Below, piece by piece: positions 35,990-45,427 of a stretch of DNA of 64,000 nucleotides. Location: positions 622,787,740 to 622,851,739 of the forward strand of contig NC_081415.1 in NCBI RefSeq assembly GCF_030272615.1. Reading direction: 5' to 3'. A program made the translations under genes and the position numbers. Source of the stretch: Cryptomeria japonica (lineage: Eukaryota > Streptophyta > Pinopsida > Cupressales > Cupressaceae). Numbering within the stretch: position 1 is the stretch's first letter; each line of letters starts with the position of its first letter. The notes under the pieces are model-generated. The model did no database searches. It was not told where the DNA came from and was given only the letters and a program-made list of their open reading frames with translations.

Positions 35990-36942
35990 TAATGATTATC
36001 TTTCTGTCTATCATCTCGGTAATCTCTCTTTTCAGTAAAATCTTTGTTAGGATAGTTAGAAGCCATATATCCTATTTTATCACAATTGAAACATTTCAAA
36101 AGTAGTTTTCCTTTATACTTACCTTTGCCTCTCGGTAACCTTTTGTCTAGTAGTGCTTCAAACTCTTCTTGCTTTCTGATTTCCTCATACAGTTTGTGGA
36201 CTTCTTCCATGTTCTTACGAAATCTTTCATTTGCTCCACTGTGATCTCCTTCAGAGTACTTATACTTTCTCTCATTGTAATCATTAGATTCATCAAGATG
36301 AAAAGAACTAAATGCAGATTCAACTTTATTTACCGAAGGAACACTATTATCAAAATTACTTAACTCAAATGCATGTAGCTTACCAATATTAGCATCTAAA
36401 GAGACTGACATATTAGGTACAAACCTCAATTCATTGATTGCAGAGACTCAGATTGCATAAGATGGTAGAAGGGTTCTTAACAACTTACTTGTTGTATCCT
36501 TTTCTTCAATAGTTCCACCTACTCCTTTGATTTGATTGACAATCTCCTTTAGTCTTGTACTGTACTGAGTTATGTTCTCACCTTCATTCATCCTCATAGA
36601 TTCAATTTGTCCTCTTAGACTATCTACTTTTGCTCTTTGAACATGTTCATCACCTCCATATACTGATATGAGCTTATCCCACATTGCCTTTGCATCATTG
36701 CAGCCTTCTAGATCATTAAACTCTGAGTCAGTCAATGCAAAAGTTATTTCAATCATTGCTTGAATATGTTCTTTCTTTGCCTTTATCTCTTCCATAGTCA
36801 ATGGATAGGTTCTTGGTGTAACAAAATCATTCTCTAGATAGTATACAACATATTCTCCAACTCATGATAGATGTAGCTTCATCCTTTTCTACCATGTAGA
36901 GAAACTTGACTTGTTCAGCTTTGGTGCATCCCTCTTATACAT
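35990..36942 (-). pseudogene. Element F gag
   Basis: The ATG at 36942 gives MYKRDAPKLNKSSF, as in C. Stops fall within the first 30 codons (TGG to TAG type, and a TGA). The capsid-like region is open 36801-36448, and a TGA at 36445-36447 is homologous to the one in C. A further open part holds the zinc knuckle CFNCDKIGYMASNYP near 36095-36050, in which both the His and the last Cys are Tyr. The border with pol is not marked and is set arbitrarily. Confidence 0.85.
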
Positions 36943-36992
36943 CTTTGGATCTTTAACTCAAGTGCCTTTAAACTTTTCTTCCAGAGTCCAAA

Positions 36993-37004
36993 GCTTTGAT
37001 ACCA
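36993..37004 (-). promoter_or_regulatory. Primer-binding site of F
   Basis: The minus strand TGGTATCAAAGC lies two bases after the LTR end. It matches the initiator methionine tRNA site with one change (G to A). Confidence 0.85.
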
Positions 37005-37006
37005 AT

Positions 37007-38557
37007 TGATAGTTCTGATACTTAATATAAGTACAGATCCAATAGCCAACAAGATGAGAGGGGGGGGGGGGGGGGGTGAATCATACAAACTTAATCATCC
37101 ATAAAAACATCAGATTCAACCTTAGTAATATAACCAAAACTATTAAACATGCAAACTCAAAAGCATATAAACATCATAAACCTCATAACACCAGATTTAA
37201 CGTGGAAACCCAAATAGGGAAAAACCACTATGGGATTTCGGACCCACTAAGAAATATACTCTTCTAGAGTATGCTCGGTTAAAAGCAAATCCTGTTAAAG
37301 ATTACAAACACATTGCTAGATGTGATCCGGTTAAGGAATTTCCCTCACATCTGTTAGGATCTTCACCTTGTTAGAAGTGACCTTGTTAAAGGATTTCAAA
37401 CACTCAATCAGAATGTCACCTTGCTAGAGGGTTTTACAAATAAGACTGTTAAGTCCACTCGGTTAAGAGATTTTCTGTCACTTTCTCCAAATAATAGTAA
37501 TAAAAATCTATCTGCAACTTCACATCTAAAATGCTAAAGCAGATTCCTATTTGTTCAATACAATCTAGACATAGAACTAATCTTGTCTATCTGCTGGGCT
37601 TCTATACTTTGTTATTCAAACAGGTCTTCAAGCTTTTGTGCTTGATAATCACTATGTAGCATCCTTGTGCATACACTTGCCCGCATACAATGTTTATCAA
37701 CAGTTTCCTATTTATAAACATTTAGGTAACCGCTTAATCTCCTTGATCACATTTCCCATGATTAATCATAGCCATCAGATCTTCAATCTTGTCCAGGTTC
37801 AATGCATCTTTTGATCTGAAAACGTTTTACCCCGCTTAGGAACTTGCATATATTTCTTGGAACTTGTGCCAGGGTATTACGGTTCAATCTGTGCTGTAGA
37901 TCTTCATGCTGATTTTCCATTGCCCTAGATTCATTAACAAACTTCATCCATGGCTTACCAATCATTAAATCAGTTCCAGCTCATCAACTTCCTTCATTAA
38001 ATAACGCATGCAAACCTTTAATGCATTTTGTTATAGCTTAGTTACAACTCGGTTATAACTCGGTTTTAACTTGGTGAATACTAAACTTCACTCGGTAGAC
38101 ATTCCACCTTCATTAACCGATAGCGATAACTTTAGGGTTTACTGACTAGGTTCCTTAGGGTTTATCGACTAGGTTCTTTGCTTGGTAACATAGTATAGTA
38201 TTATCCTTACAATTTACAACATATGTATGATGTTAAAACAATCTAAACATCATGATCTCATCATTGTCTGACTCGGTAGTTGTTGCCCATTGAATACCTT
38301 ATTCATCCCCTTATTCATCATAATCTTTCCCGTGTCTTTTACCGACATCTTTATACTCTTTTAAACCATACTTCTCAAGATATGACAACATCATACTGAA
38401 TTAGAAAATCAATTTCTTGACATCAATGACAAAATAATAATATCAAGACAGTAAACATCTTTAATCAGTTATATCCATAATTATGAACAACCTTCTCAAT
38501 ATCCTTATGAAATGCCAACAATGTTTCATTGTCTGTTATAATGCAATATTGCCAACA
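37007..38557 (-). repeat. 5' LTR of element F (1551 bp)
   Basis: On the plus strand it starts TGATAGTTCTGATAC and ends GTTATAATGCAATATTGCCAACA (last part only). A run of about 16 G near 37061-37076 replaces the mixed G tract in the other LTR. A TATAAATA complement lies near 37709. Confidence 0.9.
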
Positions 38558-38562
38558 AGTGT

Positions 38563-38921
38563 CTGGGAAATTATGAACTTAAGGTCCCTTTACCTGCTAA
38601 ATAGGGCTACAAGCGACTAGGCCTAATTGAGGAAGTTTCTTAAGGAATGGGTTTGAACTCTTGTTACCGGTGCTTTGTTTGAACTTGGGGAGTTTTGTAT
38701 GACTCAAAACCGGTGTGAAACTGATTTGTAACCCTTGGAGGTACCATGGAGTGTGTTGTAGCAAGATACCCCTAATTGAGTAAGAGAGAGTCTTGGAGAT
38801 GTTGAGAAGATTGTACTAAAGTTGTAGAGCCTTGCCTTGGTAGGATCCCATCCATGTGTTAAGGGGTCAGTGTGATACATTTGGAGGTGTTTGGACAAGT
38901 AACAAGGAGGGCTTTGCATCA
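38563..38921 (+). repeat. 3' LTR of chromovirus E, right part
   Basis: CTGGGAAATTATGAAC... continues the E LTR after F and ends GGCTTTGCATCA, the same end as the 5' LTR at 24903. Beyond it the DNA is unrelated to any element here. Confidence 0.87.
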
Positions 38922-39731
38922 ATTAGATAATAATACTTTACTTTTAGTACATTTAAAATATAATAAAGTAAACTGATTCAAAATGTATTGTCTCTTTTAA
39001 TTAACCAAAGCTACTTCAAAATATTAATTTGATCATATATTATTTGATTAATTATATCTTTGTGATTGTTGGCATTGGCATGATTTCATGGTTAAGTTGT
39101 TCATGTCATCATGGTTCAAACACTTTTGCCGTACTATTGTTGAATGTTTAAATGAAGATGAGGTCCCTTGTTTGTAATCTCACTCTAGTTCATAATTTAT
39201 TGTTGAATGAGGATGAGGTCCCTTGTTTAAGATCTCACTCTAATTCATAACGCGAAATTAAAAGTGTTTACTCCTTTCTAAAAATGAAAAAAATTATACC
39301 TTTTCCATCAATTTTGGAGTCTTTAAGATCTTTATCCAATTGATTATTTAAATTTTTCTTTGTAAAGACACTTCAAAAACTGAATTGACTGTAACTACCC
39401 CATAACACCATATCGGGATGCATTATTTTATTAAAAATAGCTATTCTGATAATAAAAAATGCATTAATTCAAAATGGTGAATGTGCATTGGCCCACATCA
39501 ACTCGGGTGGAAAGAGGAGACAAAGATCTCTTTAATGGTCATCATTGACAAACACGAATGTAGGCAGGACGATGTAAATGCATGCTGTACTTTGCATCCT
39601 GCTGACCCATTTAATCTTAAGTACATTTCTATCATGATATTTGTAAGATCAATTACCAGAAGCTCAAACAGAAAGACGCATGTTTATTATCAACATTTGG
39701 TGTTTCTCTTTCTACAAACACTATTCCATAT
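38922..39731 (+). other. AT-rich non-coding DNA next to the RING-H2 gene
   Basis: No retroelement match within the window and no credible ORF were found. It contains the direct repeat listed next. On the minus strand AATAAA (complement 39683-39688) lies about 45 bases beyond the stop of the RING-H2 gene and could be its poly(A) signal. Confidence 0.5.
39137..39250 (+). repeat. Direct tandem duplication, two units of about 55 bp
   Basis: GATGAGGTCCCTTGTTT followed by ATCTCACTCTA and TTCATAA occurs twice (about 39137-39195 and 39199-39250), each introduced by ATTGTTGAATG. The units differ by a few bases and a short indel. The function is unknown. Confidence 0.8.
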
Positions 39732-40205
39732 TTACAAAGAGCTAAAGCAATGGTCAATTGGAAAAAGAGAAGATCTGCAGAGAGGGCATGTCTTCTGACG
39801 GTGATCAATCCACTTATCCAAACAATCCCTGTGAAAAATATGACAACAATTACACAGCTCCCGAATTTCATCATCTTCCTCGAAAGAATTCAGACAAACC
39901 GTGCACATAATTTCCTCCTCAATCTCACCCAACTTCTTTGCAACATCTCTAAATGTAGTCACAGCCAATGTCTCTCTTAGGTTATTGTAAGACTTGGAGG
40001 GAAAAACGTAGGGAATTTCAGATAACTCCTGCCACTCGAAGAAATAGAGTTCAGGTAGCTCAGACAAAGAAATAACCCAACATATTGCAGAGTCTATAAA
40101 ATCTAACACAAATTCCCAGTACAACAAGAAATCATAATAGACTGCAAAAAATCCCATAATGTAAGGAACTTGCAGGTAATCAGGAACTTCCAGTATATCG
40201 ATCAA
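39732..40205 (-). CDS. RING-H2 finger protein, probable E3 ubiquitin ligase (157 aa)
   Basis: This is an intact single-exon ORF, the only one here that looks like a living host gene. The C-terminal RING-H2 domain has all eight ligands in order: C101, C104, C120, H122, H125, C128, C140, C143, with the usual W131 after the sixth ligand and CPLCR at the end. Such domains bind two zinc ions and recruit an E2 ubiquitin-conjugating enzyme. The N-terminal half is hydrophobic and aromatic (about residues 14-47), which could be a membrane segment. The layout (short N-terminal region, RING near the end, about 160 aa) resembles the plant BRH1/RHA-type small RING-H2 proteins, but I cannot name an orthologue. 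The start could also be M17 (position 40157). The stop is TAA at 39732. Retroelements flank it at a distance on both sides. Confidence 0.85.
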   Translation of the reverse strand: MIDILEVPDYLQVPYIMGFFAVYYDFLLYWEFVLDFIDSAICWVISLSELPELYFFEWQELSEIPYVFPSKSYNNLRETLAVTTFRDVAKKLGEIEEEIMCTVCLNSFEEDDEIRELCNCCHIFHRDCLDKWIDHRQKTCPLCRSSLFPIDHCFSSL

Positions 40206-40848
40206 GAGAGAAAAAATATTGAATATATATTAGGTAATGCAATCGGCCACTACTTTCTGAAATTGTTATCAAGTCCAGCTCACAAGTCAATTAAAGAGAC
40301 CCCAAATACCAAGTACACTGAACAGTAATCAATGTCGACTATACATCATACGTCAGGAAGAATGATAAATTCGAGAAAAAAGGCTAATTTTCAATGCAAG
40401 TTGGCTTTGTGTGGCCTTGGCATAATGTGTTAAAGTTTTTGTCATAGCAAAAACTATGAGCTGCAAAATAGCTGTGGGCGCTATGTTGGCTTGTTGGCCA
40501 TTAGCCATGTGCTATACATTAAATGGACCTCTGGCACTACCCAAGCTATCCTGGAAAATTTGTATTTATCCTTTAATAAATCTTATCATTCAAATTGAAA
40601 GAGACTATTCATTCATTTGTGGTTCTTGCCATGGATACCACAGGCTGATTTCACTTGCAGACATGGGTTTGAAGAGGGGGACTTTCATTTAATTGGGAGG
40701 ATCTATAGTTAAAACAAAGTCGAATTCTTACTTTTGAGATATGAAAAATCTATTTATAAAATGAGATATACAATATTTTAATAGCACCATTGCTTCGAAG
40801 AAAATGGCATGGATCAGCAGGTTATGATATTTTGTAGTATAATATTAA
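40206..40848 (-). other. Upstream region of the RING-H2 gene
   Basis: Non-coding as far as I can see. A 78-codon plus-strand ORF at 40456-40692 has no recognisable features. TATATATT near 40220 is too close to the first ATG for a usual TATA box. A TATAAATA (minus strand, about 40754-40761) would imply a 5' leader of some 500 bases. No promoter is assigned. Confidence 0.35.
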
Positions 40849-41159
40849 CTAGCAATTGCACCTTAGTGTGCAATGGGTACATCAAAATAGTTCAGTTAGA
40901 ACTTTGCCTATTTTTTGCATACATTTGTGCAATACATGAAGTGAATTGCTTGATTCAATATAAAAAAATACACAAGGTCAATTGGTAGGCCATATAGAAA
41001 ATGATGTTGTTTGTGCAACAAAGGTCTCAATGGAGAAGTGATAGCTATAAATAAACTATGCATCCACTTATAGGGATACATACATGATTGAAATTAAACC
41101 TCTAAATCAAGAAGATATTTAGGCTCTATTACCAACAGACTCATGTCATATTTCCAAAA
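40849..41159 (-). mobile_element. Possible Helitron 3' terminus and unique flank
   Basis: Read on the minus strand, a 7-bp stem hairpin (ATTGCAC / GTGCAAT, 6-base loop, 40855-40874) is followed within three bases by CTAG and then T. Helitrons end in a hairpin plus CTRR and insert between A and T. The hairpin-to-CTAG distance is shorter than usual and no 5' TC terminus was located, so this is tentative. The rest of the interval shows nothing recognisable. Confidence 0.25.
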
Positions 41160-41655
41160 AGGGGAGAGGGAGATATAGCCATAGAATGACTTAGAGAGAG
41201 GGGGGAGAGTGAGTGGGAGAGGTTGGAAGATAGACATAATGAGGAAGATAGAAGTATAAATGGACATGGAGAGAAGGAGAGGGGTAGGTAAAGAGAGAGA
41301 GAGGAGAGATGGATATACAAAGATAGAAATAGGAAGTGATAAAGAGAGGTAGAGAGGGAGAGATATCAATTGGGTACAGAGAGAGAGAGAGGAAGAATTA
41401 ATGAGATAAAAATAGATGGAAGAAGAAATATGGAGAGATAGAGATAGAAAGGCAAAGAGATCTAGATATAGTGTTATAGGAATAGGGGGATAGAGGAAGA
41501 TAGTGGTAGAGATTAAGATTGGGTAGGAGAGGTTAAGGGAGAAAAAATGATATCTAGAGATAGAGACAGATAGAGAGAAATTGATAGAGAGGAAGAATGA
41601 TATATAAAGAGATGTAGATGGTGAGATAAAGTGAAAGAGAGATAGATATAAGAAG

Positions 41656-41734
<79 letters not shown>

Positions 41735-42060
41735 ATAGGTAGGGAGTGAGGGAGGGAGAGAGAGAAAGGGAGAGAGATATGTAGAGGAAGAAGAAAGAGA
41801 AGAGGAGGGAGAGAGGGAGAGGGAAAGAGGGGGAGATATCGATAGAGGGTAAGAGATAGAGGGATAGGGAAAGAGATAGGGAGGGAGATAGGGAGAGAGA
41901 TAGAGAAATAGAGGTACAAAAAGATATGAAGATGGACAGAGAGAGGTCTAGATAGAGAGAGATAATGAGGGAAGGAGAAAGAGTGAGTTAGAGAGGAGAG
42001 AGAAATAGAGAGATTGAGATAAAGAGTAGGAAAGATGGAGTGAATAATATAGAAGGATAA
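41160..42060 (+). repeat. GA/GATA-rich low-complexity tract 1
   Basis: The plus strand is almost pure purine with interspersed T (GAGA, GATA, GGGA motifs). It includes a perfect (TA)n block near 41657-41682 followed by (GA)n to about 41728. Ser/Leu-rich open frames on the minus strand are artefacts of the repeat. Confidence 0.9.
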
Positions 42061-42385
42061 ATAATGACATAAATAGTTATAAATTTTTAAAAATCTAATT
42101 AATTTTAATTAAATATTTATAATTTCATAAAATTACATAAATAATTAAAATAAATTTCAAACTTAAATCTAAATTAATGTCAAATGTAATAAAAAGAAAG
42201 AAATAATTCTTAATTTTATGATTTATTTAATTCAACTTATATATTTCTAATTACTTTTAATTATTGGTGTTTTCATTAAAAGACATAAATAATTAAAAAA
42301 ATTTGAACAAATATAAATTAAAATCAAACCTATTAAGAAGATAAAAAGTCAATTCATAATTTACTTATCCAAACACGACTGAAAT
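42061..42385 (+). other. AT-rich spacer between the two GA tracts
   Basis: Very AT-rich, with many AATTA and TTAATT runs, no ORF and no clear terminal repeats. Its sharp change from the purine-rich flanks suggests a separate origin, perhaps an insertion, but no duplication of flanking bases was recognised. Confidence 0.5.
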
Positions 42386-42573
42386 AAAACCTAGAGATAG
42401 AGATGGAGGAGATGGAGATGGAGATGGATATGGAGAGGAGAGGAGAGGAGAGGGGGAGATTAAGAGAATGAGATGAGAGAGGGAGAGATATAGGGATAAG
42501 ATGGAGAGATAACAAGATAGAGACAAAGGAAGGGAGAGATGGAGATACAAATGGGGGATAAGGGGGGGGGGGG

Positions 42574-42625
<52 letters not shown>

Positions 42626-43008
42626 TGGGGAATAGCTCAATATATAGAGGGACAGAGAGGGAGAGATAAAGATAGGGAGATAGAGAGGAAGATATAGAGA
42701 TGTATAGAGAAAGTGGGGGAGAAGGGAACATATAGATGATGAGATAGAGTGATAGAGAGATAGGGATATAAGAAGATATAAAAGAGGGGGAGAGGCAGAC
42801 ATAGACAAATACATAGAAAAAGAGAAGTAGAGACAAAAAAGAGAGAGGAAGAGAGTGAGAGATAGAGATAAATAGAGGGAGGGGTAAAGAGGAAGATAGA
42901 GGTAGAGATAGAGAGATAGATGGGGGGATAGGGAGGGATTGAGGGAGGGATCTAGATAGAGAGATAGATGGGGGGATAAGGAGGAAGTGAGGGAGGGAGA
43001 AATGATCC
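42386..43008 (+). repeat. GA/GATA-rich low-complexity tract 2
   Basis: Same composition as tract 1. It includes a run of G (about 42561-42576) joined to a perfect (AG)n of about 45 bases, and near 42905-43000 a duplicated unit of about 55 bases around GATAGATGGGGGGATA. It ends abruptly where the LTR of element G begins. Confidence 0.88.
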
Positions 43009-43415
43009 TAATCAGCCAATTCTCGAACATGATCACCATCAACATCCTGCATCCTTACTAGAAGCCGCACCAACACCATTTATGCATAATATTAAAATAT
43101 CTTCAACAAAGCTCTGCCAATGAAACCCTCACCGGATCAACAAACCAAGCTTACCAGCATATAAGATAGCATTTGATCGTCAAATCAAAACCAATTGAAT
43201 GAACATGAATCTAAGTAGCATGAATAAAAGATCTAAGCCAATTCCATAAGCCAAAGCATACCGGAGTATACTGGATCATCATGATCTAACCAACTAGAAA
43301 CCATTCAACCTACCGGGACCAAAAAGATACCGGTAAAGCAACCAAAGTAGCTAGTATTGACATCAATGACAAAACATCAATGCAACACATAATCAATTCC
43401 TCCAAATGGCCAACA
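43009..43415 (-). repeat. Element G 3' LTR, truncated
   Basis: In element sense it starts TGTTGGCCATTTGGAGG right after GGGGAGAT and runs about 400 bases before merging into GA-rich sequence. The rest of the LTR, including its end, is missing or has been replaced. Confidence 0.7.
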
Positions 43416-43782
43416 ATCTCCCCTTTTGGTATTGATGGTAACACTAGATGTGAAAAACATCCAAGTGCCAAGAAATGCCAAACATATCTCCCATACAAGA
43501 ATATAACAATGAAGTTCTGATCCACACTATCCCTGTAGATGATATCTCAGTTAGGTTCTGCAAATTTCTCCCCCTAATATATATATCTCCTTAATTTTTT
43601 CACATGAATATCTGTCCCCCTTTGACATCAATGCCAGAGATCTGACATAAATATCAAAGCAAAATCATAAAACATTAAATCACAAAACTAACTACTCCCC
43701 CTGAGTAGTAGCATCACCGCATCAATCTAGAATAAATAATAACTCTGATAATGCATATCGGACTGATGCCAAATAGTATCAA
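43416..43782 (-). promoter_or_regulatory. Element G post-pol region with two polypurine-like tracts
   Basis: On the minus strand ACCAAAAGGGGAGAT touches the LTR, and GGCATTGATGTCAAAGGGGGACAG lies near 43608-43631, the same two-tract arrangement as in B, C and F. No ORF is present. Confidence 0.6.
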
Positions 43783-44162
43783 TCAGTTTTCTGCCAGAGG
43801 GGCAAAAACCCCTAATCTATCTCTGAGGTACTCAAATGATTTTTTAGGCAAAGTTTTAGTGAAGATGTCTGCAATCTTCTCTTTAGTGTTCACATAAACC
43901 AATCTAGCTTCATTTTCTTCCACCTTCTCCTTCAAAAAGTTATATCTGATAGATATGTGCTTTGTCTTAGTGAAATACTGGATTCTTTGATATGTCAATA
44001 GTAGCAGAGTTATCACAGTGAATAACTACCGGTCCACTGCAATGCACTTTTAGGTCCTTCAACATTTGCTTCATCCATAGAACTTGTGTATAGTTAGTAG
44101 AAGCAACAACATACTCAACTTCATTATTAGATAAAGAAGTACATGATTGTTTCTTGCTGATT
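43783..44162 (-). pseudogene. Element G pol C-terminus (RNase H)
   Basis: From right to left it reads ISKKQSCTSLS, VEYVVAST and CDNSATIDISKNPVFH. A short deletion then shifts frame near 43980, followed by KTKHISIRYNFLKEKV, ADIFTKTLP and FEYLRDRLGV. These are the final RNase H blocks of copia pol. Upstream pol is separated by element H. Confidence 0.85.
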
Positions 44163-44862
44163 TGTTGACTCTTAATTTTACCTTAAACTTGAACAACCTT
44201 ATGGGAAATTCAGTGATGGGGGACCTATTGTGTGAAACTCACGGAATGACCTCCGGGTTTGAGAAGTCGACTCTTCATATAACTGGGGGAGAAAATGGGA
44301 AAGATGAAAATTCAAAGAAAATGATTTACACTACTTAGGTGATACACCATAGCATTTCAGAACAGTATTAATAGAATATAAAACCCAAAGATATGCAGTT
44401 TTAAAGCTCATTCAACAATCTACATGCCCAGATTTGTTTGAGAGAATAATTCAACAAGAACTCATTTAACATAAAATGACATTTAACCATTCATCCAGCA
44501 GATAAAAGGTCTCATGACATAGTTTAATCCGCAGAGTCTCACAGTAAATATCATAGAAGTTAATGAACTAGAAAACAACACAGAAGTTAATATATTAAGC
44601 TTCAAATAAAATCATCACAAAGGTCATAGGCACAATCTTATACAATTATCATTCACCAAATTTCATTAATAGAAAGGCTTCTTAATGAGCCAAAGTTTTG
44701 AATAAACTCTCTAAAAGTCTGAACCATCTAAACAAGGAAAACATAAGCATAAATAGAGCCCTCGGTTCGACTAACAGCTCGCGGCATCAACAACCTTCCA
44801 GCAACTACTTCTAACAGGAAAACCTATCATGGCACCCCGCGAGATCATACCCAAAAAAATCA
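44163..44862 (-). repeat. Probable 3' LTR of element H (about 700 bp)
   Basis: The left edge is firm, since G coding sequence stops exactly before TGTTGACTCTTAATTTT. The right edge is set at CA (44861-44862) before CCCCCGAAG, the complement of a CTTCGGGGG polypurine tract. No partner LTR is in the window, so the extent is provisional. Confidence 0.5.
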
Positions 44863-45427
44863 CCCCCGAAGTTATTATTTCCACTATATTGTGGTGACCC
44901 CTGTACCTGCGCAACAAGAAAATCATGATACAAATCATAGCCTGATTCATGAATTATCATGGAGGACACGCAACATCTTGGGGGGGAACCAAAACTGAGC
45001 ACATAGAGATCATCCGATCACGCAAAGTGGAGACACCAAGTGTATTTACCTTTACACGATGGACAATGGGGCCGAGAGGAGTGGCATTATATAAAAAATT
45101 GAGCCACATAGAAAATCCACGTTCTCCCAAACTCTAAACGAGAAAAGCGAGTGATCAAAGACAATGCTGAGATGACACATGGCTTGCACATTTTGTATGG
45201 GAAGCATAGCTGGAAAATCAAAAGGAATGGGTGCCACTTGATCAAAATGCCGCCTATGGATGACTCCAATATAATGTTAACATTTCTTGGCGACTAAATG
45301 GGGAATTCTGCTTGTGGAATGGAGAACCCAAAATTGTTGGTTCGGAGACTAGACTTCATGCTAGAATAGGGCGGAGTAGATTGAAGACCTGCTGCAATGG
45401 AACCAATTCATCCTCAAAGGGAAACAC
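44863..45427 (-). other. H region between long ORF and 3' LTR
   Basis: No sustained frame is seen. A plus-strand G7 run lies at about 44979-44985. It probably represents the 3' untranslated part of the element. Confidence 0.4.

Larger units (their letters stand above)
30784..38557 (-). mobile_element. Ty1/copia (SIRE/Maximus-like) element F, near full-length
   Basis: The two LTRs (30784-32342 and 37007-38557), primer site, gag-pol and polypurine tracts are all present on the minus strand. GGTGT (30779-30783) and AGTGT (38558-38562) flank it, a 5-bp target-site duplication with one mismatch. It sits in the 3' LTR of E. It is the same family as C, and unlike C it keeps the whole RT. The LTRs differ at about nine positions in the first ~290 bases compared, mostly transitions, so it is not very recent. 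Confidence 0.92.
24392..38921 (+). mobile_element. Ty3/gypsy chromovirus E, interrupted by F
   Basis: A partial 5' LTR (24392-24903) is followed by an iMet primer site, gag, protease, RT, RNase H, integrase with a C-terminal chromodomain-like segment, and a 3' LTR split by F (29691-30783 and 38563-38921). Domain order and chromodomain mark it as a plant chromovirus. The 3' LTR adds up to about 1.45 kb. It carries point stops and two frameshifts in integrase. Confidence 0.87.
43009..44162 (-). mobile_element. Copia element G, 3' fragment (SIRE/Maximus-like)
   Basis: Minus strand: the end of pol (RNase H), a post-pol region, polypurine tract (43416-43429) and the first ~0.4 kb of an LTR that stops at the GA tract. 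On the right the pol frame is cut at 44162 by the LTR of element H. ACCGGT-type motifs and the TGTTGGCCATT LTR start place it near B and I. Confidence 0.75.

Noticed and set aside
39137-39250. CRISPR-like direct repeats
   Set aside because: Only two diverged units and a plant nuclear context; no array structure.
39481-39980. Plus-strand ORFs over the RING-H2 gene
   Set aside because: They lie antisense to an intact, recognisable domain and have no features.
40456-40692. 78-codon plus-strand ORF
   Set aside because: No motif, no composition difference and no neighbour support. Length is within chance expectation.
41094-43045. Long Ser/Leu/Pro-rich minus-strand ORFs in the GA tracts
   Set aside because: They are translations of GA/GATA microsatellite DNA, without domain features, and depend on the absence of stops in purine-rich repeats.
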